NCBI GenBank assembly: GCA_030068145.1
Contig: JAPJBO010000158.1
Location: 53,818-117,817, forward strand
Direction: 5' to 3'
DNA length: 64,000 nt
Source: Diplonema papillatum
Taxonomy: Eukaryota > Euglenozoa > Diplonemea > Diplonemida > Diplonemidae
Position 1 is the first letter of the stretch. Each line of letters starts with the position of its first letter. Shown here piece after piece: positions 18,301-26,536 of this stretch. The notes beneath the pieces were generated by a model that was given only the letters and a program-made list of their open reading frames with translations, did no database searches and had not been told where the DNA came from. The position numbers and the translations under genes are program-made.

Positions 18301-21106
18301 AGTACTGGCTGCGCACGGTGCCCCGGCCGCGGTACGCGGTGCAGGGGCAGTACGTCTTCGCGGGCGACACGCCGACCGCGATCAAGAGCTTCTGGGAGTC
18401 GGTGTGCGGGTACTACGCAAGCGGCAACGCGAGCCGGAACCTGGTCGCTCAGCCGCGCATCGACGCCGCCTCGCGGGTGCTGGCAGTGGCCGTGTTCTAC
18501 TTCGCGGACGACAACCGCACTGCCGCCGACGCCTGGGCCGAAGCGGAGCCGGTCCTGCAAGACTTCCTCTCGCTCATCAGCCCGCTGCTCGTCCAAAAAA
18601 ACGGGGGTAGCTCGCTAAAGAGCTACATTTGAGAGAATCACAAAAAAAAAAATAACGTAGTGTACTTACTCAGCGTCCCAGACTCGCAAAATATCTACGC
18701 AACCTAATCCTTCGAGCACCAATCGGATATCGAGTGTTTCCGGGGCTATACTGCACCGGAAACGCTCGAAACAGTACGCACCCTGGTATAAGATAGCATA
18801 AACGAACCCCTGGTAGCGAACTTTCACTTTAAAAAACAGGTTTTCGACGAGGACCACGAGGAACGGGTGTTGGGGTACCGGCGCGCGTACAACGCGGAGC
18901 ACCAGGACCTGCTGTGGGCGGTGCGCGGGAACGGCCACGCGAGCGTCGGCGTCGTGACGAAGTACTGGCTGCGCACGGTGCCCCGGCCGCGGTACGCGGT
19001 GCAGGGGCAGTACGTCTTCGCGGGGCGACACGCCGACTGCGATCAAGAGCTTCTGGGAGTCGGTGTGCGGGTACTACGCAAGCGGCAACGCGAGCCGGAA
19101 CCTGGTCGCTCAGCCGCGCATCGACGCCGCCTCGCGGGTGCTGGCGGTCGCCGTGTTCTACTTCGCGGACGACAACCGCACTGCCGCCGACGCCTGGGCC
19201 GAAGCGGAGCCGGTCCTGCAAGACTTCCTCTCGCTCATCAGCCCGCTCCTCGTCCAAAAAAACGGGGGTAGCTCGCTAAAGAGCTACATTTGAGAGAATC
19301 ACAAAAAAAAATATAACGTAGTGTACTTACTCAGCGTCCCAGACTCGCAAAATATCTACGCAACCTAATCCTTCGAGCACCAATCGGATATCGAGTGTTT
19401 CCGGGGCTATACTGCACCGGAAACGCTCGAAACAGTACGCACCCTGGTATAAGATAGCATAAACGAACCCCTGGTAGCGAACTTTCACTCTAAAAAACAG
19501 GTTTTCGACGAGGACCACGAGGAACGGGTGTTGGGGTACCGGCGCGCGTACAACGCGGAACACCAGGACCTGCTGCGCGGGAACGGCCACGCGAGCGTCG
19601 GCGTCGTGACGAAGTACTGGCTGCGCACGGTGCCCCGGCCGCGGTACGCGGTGCAGGGGCAGTACGTCTTCGCGGGCGACACGCCGACCGCGATCAAGAG
19701 CTTCTGGGAGTCGGTGTGCGGGTACTACGCAAGCAGCAACGCGAGCCGGAACCTGGTCGCTCAGCCGCGCATCGACGCCGCCTCGCGGGTGCTGGCGGTC
19801 GCCGTGTTCTACTTCGCGGACGACAACCGCACTGACGCCGACGCCGGGGCCGAAGCGGAGCCGGTCCTGCAAGACTTCCTCTCGCACATCAGCCCGCAGC
19901 TCGTCCAAAACGGGGGTAGCTCGCTAAAGAGCTACATTTGAGAGAATCACAAAAAGTAATAACGTAGTGTACTTACTCAGCGTCCCAGACTCGCAAAATA
20001 TCTACGCAACCTAATCCTTCGAGCATCAATCGGATAGCGAGTGTTTCCGGGGCTATACTGCACCGGAAACGCTCGAAACAGTACGCACCCTGGTATAAGA
20101 TAGCATAAACGAACCCCTGGTAGCGAACTTTCACTCTAAAAAACAGGTTTTCGACGAGGACCACGAGGAACGGGTGTTGGGGTACCGGCGCGCGTACAAC
20201 GCGGAACACCAGGACCTGCTGTGGGCGGTGCGCGGGAACGGCCACGCGAGCGTCGGCGTCGTGACGAAGTACTGGCTGCGCACGGTGCCCCGGCCGCGGT
20301 ACGCGGTGCAGGGGCAGTACGTCTTCGCGGGCGACACGCCGACCGCGATCAAGAGCTTCTGGGAGTCGGTGTGCGGGTACTACGCAAGCGGCAACGCGAG
20401 CCGGAACCTGGTCGCTCAGCCGCGCATCGACGCCGCCTCGCGGGTGCTGGCGGTCGCCGTGTTCTACTTCGCGGACGACAACCGCACTGCCGCCGACGCC
20501 TGGGCCGAAGCGGAGCCTGTCCTGCAGGACTTCCTCTCGCACGTCAGCGCGCCGCTGCTCGTCGAATCCGTCGGCCCCGTTAAGAACGACGACCAGTTCC
20601 TGTCCCTGCTGACAGCGACCACTCCGCGCACCCGCGAAAGCTGCACGTCGCGGGTGGTCCTCCGCAGGGAGGCGGCGTGCGAAAATCCGGCTTTTTTGGA
20701 GGGGTTTGCCGCCCGCGTGTACGACGAGATGCTGAGCCCGCTGCTCTTCCAGGCGTTCTCGGTCACGTTCACGCCTTGGGGGTCGGCGGCTGCTGACGCA
20801 CTGCCTGCCGGGAAATCGTCGCTTGCGCACCGCGCTGCGTTCGGGCTCTTCGAGTACTGCCGCGACGCGTTTGCCGGGGAAAGGCAGACGCTGTGGGACG
20901 CGGTCGACTCGTTCAACGCGACGGTTGCCGCCGACCTGGGCGCGGCGTGGAGCCCGAACTACGCGGACCGCACGGTACCGGACCGGGTCAACGCTCTCCC
21001 CTTCGACACCACCGCCGGCGAGCTTGAGGCCATAAAGGCGAAATACGACCCCGCGAACCTCATCCGGGGCCCCCTGAGCGTCCCGTTTCCCGCGAGGGGC
21101 TGGTGA
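10103..21106 (+). CDS. Oxidase gene A: secreted two-unit berberine-bridge-enzyme-like FAD oxidase
   Basis: Full-length reading joins exon 10103-12391 to exon 20147-21106 (phase 0, donor GTTTGC, acceptor AACAG), giving 1082 residues. Such enzymes oxidise small molecules such as alkaloids or sugars with FAD and O2; the substrate here is unknown. An N-terminal hydrophobic stretch (MLRPMLGLLVAAALA) suggests secretion. Unit 1: Cys-pair lead (ATCCLG, about 46), FAD-binding domain about 83-250, SGGH with His117, GMGGHMTGGG at 182-191, and a BBE tail with YDP at 534. A Gly-rich linker lies at about 553-568. Unit 2 repeats the order. The place of the second flavin-linking Cys is Asp178 in unit 1 and His721 in unit 2, and in unit 2 the flavin-linking His is Gln659. 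The intron holds a LINE and the exon array described separately. Confidence 0.85.
12392..12499 (+). other. Start of oxidase A intron
   Basis: C- and T-rich low-complexity sequence after the donor, up to the inferred left end of the LINE. It contains TTTTAG (12458-12463), which could serve as an alternative acceptor, but no exon follows. Confidence 0.5.
12542..12590. repeat. Perfect 24-bp-arm palindrome at the LINE start
   Basis: Two exact 24-base arms, beginning CAGAGTCTTCCGGG, surround a single C at 12566. The RNA would form a very stable hairpin about 40 bases into the element. It lies upstream of the first recognisable endonuclease residues, where a regulatory 5' structure would be expected. 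Confidence 0.9.
12615..13104 (+). CDS. LINE endonuclease (AP/EEP family), partial
   Basis: The frame from about 12475 reads an ATG at 12616 and then FNVYCPSGNGR and VPIMVMGDLNTEED, the middle and metal-binding GDLN motifs of EEP-fold nucleases. After an in-frame TGA at 12949-12951 the same frame continues without a break through SGTRIDRILLNR and NVPGHRLVTM, the usual end of the domain (DRI...GH). The first catalytic motifs (Asn and Glu) are not seen. A single TGA therefore separates this part from the reverse transcriptase. It may be a disabling mutation or recoded; nothing nearby decides. Confidence 0.75.
13105..17376 (+). CDS. LINE reverse transcriptase with C-terminal CC/HH zinc modules
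   Basis: The open frame is 1423 codons long; the first ATG is at 13135, and the frame continues upstream apart from one TGA. Numbered from 13105, RT motifs run SASGVDGW (about 317), RPITVTSAVYRLW, GFRPGH, catalytic ALDFRKCFD (443), NGILQGCPVSV, YADD (534-537) and GMELNLQKT. A CxxC...HxxxxC finger follows (CKHC at 866, HVFWDC at 879), common in LINEs after the RT. Residues 1153-1255 hold three repeats of C-x2-H-x4-C-x2-C followed by CC and HH pairs, which I do not recognise from known clades. The tail is Lys/Arg/Pro-rich, probably nucleic-acid binding. The long frame without stops suggests a young copy. Confidence 0.92.
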   Translation: MNVPGHRLVTMTLDIAALRQIVWRFKVPREISTEGGPKWGLSDTEAYREAVQRLANSDFAERLAAQRVEEAWLEWSRVSEQYLQDAFGIPAEERGRSTGRGIKTSPKRVCITASTASDGSGAANSRQLRLRKAIHRMERICSYLAQRRGPEAVPHEVSRCWQNSRRLAQACMKDGQGTEGFPDHEEAKQLLTALREETSRLGKEGSAARFTKYRDKLNERADASRRCLTTICAGRAEPSGVLRKGAGVTANVDEMDEVLNTAWDPILRKYKDGPEPEYEPFRDRFRDHIGPHMMEAGTITGEELRILLRKKPKKSASGVDGWRMAELRELPLPLLNALADVMNLVEATGDWPASMTTALVSMVPKDESQDPLHTRPITVTSAVYRLWACRRLADIVLWQEEWIEEGQKGFRPGHRIEDVLMEIGLEMEDALLEGEPLYGVALDFRKCFDMVPREIVLRLAEDLGLHNRVLKPLRAIYRLLARRFKLPLGVGREFSVTNGILQGCPVSVILINALLSVVMKAVKKEAEGVSPKSYADDATLLSRLSEAALQKGVDVVDEFCTLTGMELNLQKTVAFSTRRRHQSTLKLRSVDALLRFSKSVKCLGVLVSTAKNRTERSDSERVEKAAALAEGLRHAPFRYEKRVRIVQSNVLPAALSGCSFAPVSKVAMKRLTTSVMGLIWGGSNPKRAREMVLNFQEKGHLTDPGTCLAYRVTTAFYAACERLPRLLPLMESIRGRYAEGDLPLGPVGLAMRSMEECGHVWGPGPLSRTLRNGATYDPLASAPSKRGHEVRADLRAKTWSRLVARRPGFEGIQRADLERTNTFWRMRECPAHTARLIRVALAGGVNTAEYTSRMRQAGAEPQAPSCKHCGSGDTEDEKHVFWDCGAYSHIRRREAHAELMAANRADWPRCTLEHGVVVPENAQFSRRLQEMLAEILAERAGLEARGWVARNPTTPWSRANAMPAEKFDHPFARIAPAWTWERNKTWGLPTFYALVAWLSDMQWTENGQASMLELAIDFELFSGLSMPLHGNAPKGVRERGNVLRCMMSALDKLAAQQGLGSCMRGERVCPTTSLSFMGITGISGIRPRPRFREAHTGTILEEQVKGSDVGTQCPAYPDWTIGRAARWALPAPPQLHPDPVHMPGVDIEKALVTCATHHKGKCEACRALVRRDVPTVEMCCRHHHHANDGQPIAVCTEHSTTKCGECKTAAACCRSGHHACRTHGRGTCQECKRLPTLTQRRPAACCRRGHHQSNEPNVPSTPGRNKKKRPSSPTQVGVQRGTPVGKRAAQAPPAATKKETATTGRATKRPPPTPGTSERPALKKRVLGTPKEGPIAGRKRKKTKATTPDSGVHRRKKKVPRASSSQKRPGTTGTPMPSKVKNGHTCPPSYSPTQSLESQESQTPLAPQMLDLDDAMAGDDVIR
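17400..17570 (+). repeat. LINE 3' block followed by repeat family M
   Basis: GTGCATGCTAATCCATGTGG, TACTTAAAAGAACTCAATGC and GACGTGGGCGG form the LINE 3' region also seen at 23.5 and 57.3 kb. From about 17490, AGTTGTCGACAAC and ACAAAACTACGCATTTCT match 6738-6800 and belong to a separate family. Confidence 0.6.
17745..17890 (+). pseudogene. Oxidase A terminal-exon array: partial first unit
   Basis: Only the end of a unit survives: the reading for EAEPVLQDFLSHISPQLVQ, then the stop-bearing tail and the following intron piece up to GTGTACTTACT. It is closest to the third full unit (HISPQ, and AAAAAGTAATAACG after the stop). A family D MITE follows within a shortened intron segment. Confidence 0.8.
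17902..18139. mobile_element. MITE family D inside the exon array
   Basis: The inverted ends CATGCAGGGTCAAAACCTTG and its complement CAAGGTTTTGACCCTGCATG lie 237 bp apart. In the neighbouring array units the corresponding site reads GATAGCATAAACGAACCCC without the insert, so the array supplies an empty-site comparison. The insertion goes with loss of about 140 bp of the adjacent intron segment. A near-identical MITE is at 40884-41092. Confidence 0.85.
18180..18632 (+). CDS. Oxidase A array unit B: truncated copy of the terminal exon
   Basis: An acceptor AACAG precedes VFDEDHEERVLGYRR, exactly as in the complete exon at 20147. The frame is open for 150 codons. It follows the functional exon to SPLLV and then switches to a short unrelated tail, QKNGGSSLKSYI, and a stop. 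Splicing from exon 1 to this copy would give a chain lacking the last part of unit 2, including the BBE tail. Whether it is used is unknown; it could be an alternative last exon or an inert duplicate. Confidence 0.75.
   Translation, partial: VFDEDHEERVLGYRRAYNAEHQDLLWAVRGNGHASVGVVTKYWLRTVPRPRYAVQGQYVFAGDTPTAIKSFWESVCGYYASGNASRNLVAQPRIDAASRVLAVAVFYFADDNRTAADAWAEAEPVLQDFLSLISPLLVQKNGGSSLKSYI
18840..19293 (+). pseudogene. Oxidase A array unit C: truncated exon copy with one frameshift
   Basis: The unit starts with the same acceptor as unit B and is nearly identical to it, 660 bp downstream. One extra G near 19021-19024 shifts the frame, so the reading leaves the oxidase sequence after QYVFAG. 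The rest, including the QKNGGSSLKSYI tail, survives in another frame. Confidence 0.8.
19501..19941 (+). CDS. Oxidase A array unit D: truncated exon copy with a 9-bp deletion
   Basis: Same acceptor and start as the others, 661 bp after unit C. A 9-bp in-frame deletion removes Trp-Ala-Val from the QDLLWAVRGNG segment, and HISPQ replaces LISPL. The frame stays open to the same stop after SSLKSYI. Its intron block downstream is shared with all units. Confidence 0.75.
   Translation, partial: VFDEDHEERVLGYRRAYNAEHQDLLRGNGHASVGVVTKYWLRTVPRPRYAVQGQYVFAGDTPTAIKSFWESVCGYYASSNASRNLVAQPRIDAASRVLAVAVFYFADDNRTDADAGAEAEPVLQDFLSHISPQLVQNGGSSLKSYI
20147..21106 (+). CDS. Oxidase gene A, complete terminal exon (319 codons)
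   Basis: It starts after the same AACAG acceptor with VFDEDHEERV, so it joins exon 1 in phase 0. Unlike units B-D it continues past SAPLLVESVGPV into the rest of the oxidase unit, with SPNYADRTVPDRV and KAKYDPANLIRGP near the end, and stops at 21104-21106. The equivalent exon of gene B (36651-37625) has the same extent. Confidence 0.88.
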   Translation, partial: VFDEDHEERVLGYRRAYNAEHQDLLWAVRGNGHASVGVVTKYWLRTVPRPRYAVQGQYVFAGDTPTAIKSFWESVCGYYASGNASRNLVAQPRIDAASRVLAVAVFYFADDNRTAADAWAEAEPVLQDFLSHVSAPLLVESVGPVKNDDQFLSLLTATTPRTRESCTSRVVLRREAACENPAFLEGFAARVYDEMLSPLLFQAFSVTFTPWGSAAADALPAGKSSLAHRAAFGLFEYCRDAFAGERQTLWDAVDSFNATVAADLGAAWSPNYADRTVPDRVNALPFDTTAGELEAIKAKYDPANLIRGPLSVPFPARGW

Positions 21107-21934
21107 ACCAGGGGTCGTGTTTTTGAAGGTAAGTCATTGATGACAGAAATCTACTTCGGCACCTCGCACTTAATCACTTTCAACCACGAAAGGTAGACAG
21201 AGAGGAGCAGTGGCAGTACTAACGATGAAGTAAAAAAAGTTCAGCAGATGCCCTAGCGAGTGAGAGAAGAAGGCTTCTGTGACGTCACCCTTTGTTTGTG
21301 CGCACTTCCTTCAAACCTGTGTTGTTCATCTAACGGGAGTGAGGATAGTACGCTGCCATCGATCACTTCCTCAAACCCGTTTTCACACCTCTTCTTCTTC
21401 TTCTTCTTCTTCTTCTTCTTCGGCCGAAAGCACACGGCCGAAACTTCCGAGACCGCAGCTACTACTGCAAAATCCTTCGCGCGGTATCATTGCGCCGGTC
21501 CACCTCTACCCCTTGGAAGTGCATCGAATAGCCGGCTCTTCGTCACAGCGGCTCACAGTCCGCGACGCCGGTGATGCAGATTATCACCGCAGAATTTTCG
21601 CATTCGAACTTGCAGTCTGTCAGCAGGGAATGGACCGGCTCAATCATCGCGGGGGCACCGGCAGCAGAATGCTACCTGCTGAAATGCAGAGGGCACCCCA
21701 TCCACCGTCCTCCGTTCTCAAGCCCCTCCGTTGCCGAGGCACGACGTCGCAAAAAAAGCGGAAAAAAAGATGGGCCAGCTAAACTGAGGTATCTCGAATG
21801 AGCACCTGGTTCGTAGGCAATGCTCGCGTACCCACCGGTCCCCCCCTGCCCCCTCAATCTCCGATTTACGCGGAAGAAAAAATGCACCTCCCCTCAACCG
21901 CACGCGAGAAGGCTTCCTCTCGTTATTCGTTGTT
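21107..21934. other. Spacer with repeat P and a TTC microsatellite
   Basis: No gene is supported. Family P lies at 21289-21338 and a (TTC)n run at about 21389-21420. A family N MITE follows. The polyadenylation region of oxidase A should lie at the start of this spacer but no clear signal is evident. Confidence 0.5.
21490..21641 (+). mobile_element. MITE family N copy
   Basis: The ends GCCGGTCCACCTCTA and GGAATGGACCGGCTC are inverted repeats, with GTGCATCGAATAGCC inside. It resembles 22511-22693 and, inverted, 1482-1658, but is the most diverged of the three. Confidence 0.55.
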
Positions 21935-21936
21935 TT

Positions 21937-22337
21937 ACATAAGCGCCAGCTTGGAAGGAAATACTCGACGATGCTGCCGGACAAAGAACCGAAGGGATCC
22001 TAAGTGCTGTAACTACCGAACCACGTGTTGAACGGACGTGAGGTCATGCCTACGCGACAAATCGCACAAACACAACAGTTCAACGTCCTGAGTGAGAAAA
22101 CAACACACGGTGGTGTAAGCGAAGAACAAATCAGGTTGTGTTTGTATTGTATTTTTGTATAAGCACCTGCTTTGTAGGAAATGCTTGAGGAGACTGCCAG
22201 TTGCGATAGATCAAAGGAGGCTAGAGGGGAGAAAACAATACAACTACAAAGTGGGTCTTTTTTGTTGAACGCGTACGCCTCTACCTCTATATTTCCTCCC
22301 TCCCATTCGGAGTCGAAGCAGCTACGTCGAGTATTTT
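21937..22337 (+). mobile_element. MITE family B copy 1, carrying an inserted family C piece
   Basis: It begins ACATAAGCGCCAGCTTGGAA and ends with GAAGCAGCTACGTCGAGTAT, the imperfect inverted ends of the family. The usual body (CGAACCACGTGTTGAACGGA, TGGTGTAAGCGAAGAACAAA) is interrupted by a family C segment at about 22157-22290, which lengthens it from about 270-290 to 400 bp. Confidence 0.8.
22157..22290 (-). mobile_element. Family C segment nested in MITE B copy 1
   Basis: GTATAAGCACCTGCTTTGTA starts the segment and GGGTCTTTTTTGTTGAACGC lies near its end. It matches parts of 4149-4309 and 38829-39044. Its start resembles the start of family B (ATAAGC, GGAAAT, CTCGA/CTTGA, CTGCC), so the two families appear to be relatives. 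Confidence 0.65.
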
Positions 22338-22510
22338 TTGAAAGGGAGGCGGCGGGTTCCGAAGGGCGGCCATTCGGGCACAAAATAAAATGCCGCCCGG
22401 AACGGACACTCTCTGCCGGCGCTGCCACCTACGCGGCGCGCTGCAAATAGCAAGAATTCGAAGATCGCGACGCAGATTTTCCGAATGTCGCCCTGGGAGA
22501 ACCCTGGCCC

Positions 22511-22693
22511 CTCAGTAAGCCGGTCCACCCCTATCCCCTGGAACTGCGTCGAATTGCCTGCCGCTGTCCATCACAGTGTACGACCACCATGGCCTCTCAG
22601 GTCCATCCCTATCCGCCGGAGCTCCATAGAGTTGCTTGGAGCTGTCCGTCATCAGTACACTATAGCCTATCAGAAGGCGGTGGACCGGCTAAC
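22511..22693 (+). mobile_element. MITE family N copy
   Basis: The ends AGTAAGCCGGTCCACCCCTA and GGTGGACCGGCTAACTC are inverted repeats about 180 bp apart, with GAATTGCCTGCCGCTGTCCA inside. It is related to 1482-1658 in opposite orientation. Confidence 0.7.
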
Positions 22694-22780
22694 TCCCGGA
22701 GTTTCAGCCCTCAACACCAAACTAACAAATTCCAGACAAACCCAGGTCCTGACCGACCCCCAAGCAAGCGGAAGAAGAAG

Positions 22781-22965
22781 AAGAGAAAAAGGAAAATAAA
22801 AATAAAAAGGAAAAGGCCGCTCCTGGTCCAGGAACGTGACGGTCAACCACAGCTTGCAAGCTTGAGTCGGAGGCAGCTCAGTGCCACAACCCCGTCCGCT
22901 CTGCCCTGCGGCTGACCGTCTCGACGAGCTTGTGTTCAGCGCGGGTGCGCCAAGCCTTGATGCTT
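22781..22965 (+). repeat. Dispersed repeat family L
   Basis: An A-rich block followed by CAAGCTTGAGTCGGAGGCAG and CTCGACGAGCTTGTGTTCAG matches 56405-56585 in opposite orientation. It lies just upstream of a LINE-end-like segment and may be part of a decayed LINE tail region. Confidence 0.6.
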
Positions 22966-23429
22966 TAGTTTGGGAAATCGGTAGCCACTTGACCCGTAGG
23001 CCCGTGGCTCTGCAGTACCGCCGAACACGTGAAGCTTGGCTCCCGTGTAGCAGGCTTTCCCTGGCACCTCGCCCAGGCAAGCGGAAAGTAAGAAGGAGAT
23101 ACCACGCAACGATTGCTCTTCGTGGCTGGACTGGCACCTATTCCGCGATGTACCCCCCGTATTCCAGACACACCCAGGTCCTGGAAGACCCCCCGCGGAA
23201 GGTCCATATGAGACGATGCCAAAAACCCCCCCTCCCCCTCCCCCCAGGAAAAGGCATGTGGAAACGCTCAGAACCGATAAAGAACAAAAAAAGTCGTAAC
23301 CCAACACAGGACGAGAAGGAAGGAGCAGCACCACCAGAACCGAGAAAGAACAAAAAAAGAAGAATACTACGCACCAAACCCACCACCCTCCCCAACCCGG
23401 GCTTCCTTTTTACCCCTGCAAACCCGTGA
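22881..23429 (+). pseudogene. Basic open frame before a LINE 3' end
   Basis: The frame of 182 codons ends in a Lys/Arg/Pro-rich stretch (RKNKKRRILRTKPTTLPNPG), in character like the tail of the LINE protein at 13-17 kb, and is followed at once by the LINE-end block at 23425. No domain is recognised. A 5'-truncated copy of a related LINE is the likeliest reading. Confidence 0.35.
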
Positions 23430-23545
23430 ATAGGTGCTACGGGAGTATCTGGCAACCGCTGCTTAACAGTGCATGCTAATCCATGTGGTTCATGTACTTA
23501 AAAGAACTCAATGCTTAACAGTGCTCACGTGGGCGGTGTCTTCGG
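23425..23545 (+). mobile_element. Short LINE-derived element: 5' and 3' ends joined
   Basis: GGTGCTACGGG and AACCGCTGCTTAAC (as at the LINE start near 12505-12540) run straight into GTGCATGCTAATCCATGTGG and CACGTGGGCGG (as at the LINE end near 17397-17462). The same join occurs at 57281-57400. It looks like an internally deleted, SINE-sized derivative. Confidence 0.6.
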
Positions 23546-24985
23546 ACAGCACCTCGTGATGTTCGCATCACAAAACAAAGAAGGCAGTGAAATGGTCGTT
23601 ACCTGGTCGGGTTTCGCTCGCGACCGTTTCCTGAACAATCCTTCACTAAATCCGCGGTTAAATAACCTGGCCTCAGTGGTGCAAGCACCACGCGCTCTTC
23701 AAACCCAAGAAACATTTTCCCCCTTTGCACTAATAAATACTTTTCGACGTCGGGGAGGGTTTTTTTTTTTTTTTTTTTTTTGGCATCTTATTATATGGTG
23801 TAGCAGCTCATTTGTCCGTACCCATAACCCTAGATTCCGGTCAAGATCTGCCTCGGCTCTTTTTTGACACGCTCATCCTCCCCTTTCCCCCTTTGCCCTC
23901 GCACCCTTTTTTATTTTCTCTCACCAGCGTCCTGAAGTTAAAGCAAGAAGCTACAGAAAGAATAACCCCAGAATGTCGTCAAAACATGAACTTGACGACG
24001 ATTAAACCGCAGCCAAGGGGGGGGGGGTATTGCCTGATGTTTCGCACCTACTTCAACCAAAGCAGATGCTCCGTCCAGCTTCGGCTCCCTCTTCCGTGGT
24101 TGCACACCTGCCCCGGCGTAGTGGGCTGTTGTTCCCTGTCTCCTCTCAAGAACTCCCCCCGGGCTTTGGAGGGCAAGGCACGCGTCGCTCGCACTGTGTG
24201 GTTGTGTCCAGTACCGGTTCTGCGCACCTGTACAGTGCGAGCGATCTGAGTCGTGCCTTGCCTGCGAATCCGGGCGAGTTCGTGGGGAGACTCCCCTAGC
24301 ATGAAACGGAACTAACAGGCGCCCAGAACGACCGCCGAATGCATAAACAAGTTAAAAATAGGCACTTTGGGCCCCCATGCAACCGGGTGGAATTGACCTA
24401 TTTTCATGCTGAACAGCCGCAGCTGGTGGCTAACTGAGTGCCTAAACTGTCCTGACGTGGCTTAAATATAACTTGCCACCTGCGGCGAAAAAGTCGAGCA
24501 CACTATACCATGTAGCCCTCACCGGTTCACAAACCCAGCTACGCACGAGTTACGCACGGGGCAACGAGGGGTCCTTCTTCCTGCCGGCAAGGAAAGAGGA
24601 CCTTTTCCTCATCTCTACCCCCCGGTCTGCTAGGCCAAACCGAAATAATAAAGTGACACAACAGCCGGGACCATTCGGGAAAAATGAAAGCAAAAAAAAA
24701 AAAAAAAAACTGAACACCGCAACACAAACAAAACGTCGAAAGACACCAATCTGTTCGTCCCACGGGATCGTCGGAAACGCAAAAAAAAAAAGCAAAATAC
24801 ATAAATAAGGGGAGCGCTGTCGCAAGAACAACCAGCAGCAGGTACCAGGACGGTAGGGAGCCTGCGCCAAAAAAAGAAGCCAGCCACTTGCTGAGACACC
24901 GCAGGGCTGCTAGAACCTGTGTCCGGCGCCAGCACCGCAAGAGGTGTGCGGAGTCGCCACGCAACCCATTTGCTGTGAGGTTTTA
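23546..24985. other. Gene-free spacer
   Basis: It contains a poly-T run near 23761-23780, a G run at about 24018 and a repeat block (family Q) at 24383-24500 with CTGGTGGCTAACTGAGTGCC and TAACTTGCCACCTGCGGC, matching 54555-54690. No coding frame is convincing. Confidence 0.5.
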
Positions 24986-26536
24986 CATGTCATGCAGGGT
25001 CAAGACCTTGTGTCTTTTTGGTAAACGCTGCCGCGGGGCCGACGGCCCCCCAGACCCAACTTCATCAAAAATTACCGCAGTATTTGTTCCAATTTTTTTT
25101 TAAGCCCCCAATTTTTTTCCAGAAAAAATGGGTGGCCATTTTTCTTTTTGGGTCTAAATCCCTGTTAGGGTAGGCGGGTTTTTTTTTTTGGCCCATGTCC
25201 GCGCGCGCGTAAATTTTTGGAACCCCCCGGAAAAAAAAAACTTTTGCAAAAAAAAAACTTTTGGGATCTGTGCATTGGAACCGGTCGTGAGAGCGACTGC
25301 AGGCGTAGTCACGAGCGTGTCCGGCTCGGGAAAAGTCGAAAACCTGTTCATCACACCGATACTTCACGGCGATGCAAATCGCGTAGACGTTGTTTACCTC
25401 AGTGTGTATTGACTTTGAAGCCGACTATGCCCGGTGCTGGGTTGGTGCGCTGGGCAAGCAATATCGTGATACTTTGACGTTGGTGCCAATCTAAACAGCA
25501 AGATTTGCGTAGCTTTAGCCAGCTCCTGCTGGACGCAGTCGAAGCACGCGGGATACAAGCACAGCCTCAGCCTCGAAACCGTGCGCGGTTTTACCGGCAA
25601 GGCATGTCGGGGGGTTTTTTTGCCGCTGTGGTGCGATTATCACACAGAACCAGTCCGCGGGCAGTGCACGCGTCTATGCCTTCCGACGCCTGGAGCAGCT
25701 ACTAGTAGGGACGTATCTGAGACTCGACTGAGGAGGCATTAAAAGGACGCAGGGCAAGCGATGCGTTCGCGGTGCTTGCGACATAGTGCTTTGCACTTGA
25801 CCGGCGGCAATGCTTGTGCCGAGGTATATTTGCGAAGAAAACGGCACTCGGACCGTGACATCGCAATGGGGCATGTCAGAAGAGAGATACAAGATTGACG
25901 GACACCCGCACAATCGACAGTCCTCTGGTTCACTGCTTTATCGTTCGCGGCGTACCCGGCGAACCGCGATCTCGAGTTTAAACCCGAGTGTTTTTTCTCC
26001 TGTGGCATCGTCTATCCTCTGCAGCCTTCGACTATGGAACTGTTGAACTCTAGACTGCCACCGCAACCCCTCGGACACATCAAGCTCACCACATTCATCT
26101 TTGAGCTCATCGTCCAGGAATTCCACCAACAACGGGCACAAAAGTGCCAACAGCGGACCGGCCAGTAGTATAGCCGGTACATACGGTGTGAAGCGGTAGG
26201 TAGAGCCGGTACATACGGTGTGAAGCGGTAGGTAGAGCCGGTACATACGGTGTGAAGCGGTGTATAGCCGGTACATACGGTATGAAGCGGTGTAGCCGGT
26301 ACATACGGTATGAAGCGGTGTGTAGCCGGTACATACGGTATGAAGCGGTGTGTAGCCGGTACATACGGTGTGACATCCAGTAGCAGAAAGTCTTGTGGCA
26401 AAAGTTTTTTTTTTCTGAAAAGTTTTTTTTTTTGCGCGCGCGCGCGTAAATTTCTGTGGGCCGACGGACATGGGCCAAAAAAAAAAAACCGCCTACCCTT
26501 ACCAAAAAGACACAAGGTTTTGACCCTGCATGATGT
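24986..26536. mobile_element. Long family D element (1.55 kb) with extended inverted ends
   Basis: The ends TCATGCAGGGTCAAGACCTT and AAGGTTTTGACCCTGCATGA are those of the 0.2-kb family D MITEs. The inverted similarity continues inward through TTACCAAAAAGACAC-type sequence, GGCCCATGTCCG, CGCGCGCGTAAATTT and A-rich blocks to about 25268 and 26385. The middle 1.1 kb has no recognised transposase and holds a minisatellite. It may be the parent of the MITEs or a longer non-autonomous form. Confidence 0.75.
26165..26372 (+). repeat. GCCGGTACATACGGT minisatellite
   Basis: Seven units of about 28-34 bp contain AGCCGGTACATACGGTGTGA or the variant with TATGA, then AGCGGT. It lies inside the long family D element. 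Confidence 0.9.

Larger units (their letters stand above)
17745..20146 (+). repeat. Tandem array of about 660-bp exon-plus-intron units
   Basis: Units begin near 18180, 18840, 19501 and 20147 (spacings 660, 661 and 646 bp), with a partial unit before. Each carries about 417 bp of the terminal exon, a stop-bearing tail, and an intron block with a CGGAAACGCTCGAAACAG segment ending in GCGAACTTTCACTCTAAAAA just before the acceptor. Differences between units are few, so the array is recent or kept alike by gene conversion. Confidence 0.9.

Noticed and set aside
26165-26372. Possible CRISPR-like array
   Set aside because: The spacing between the repeated blocks is itself repeated sequence, so this is a minisatellite. 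The host is a eukaryote.
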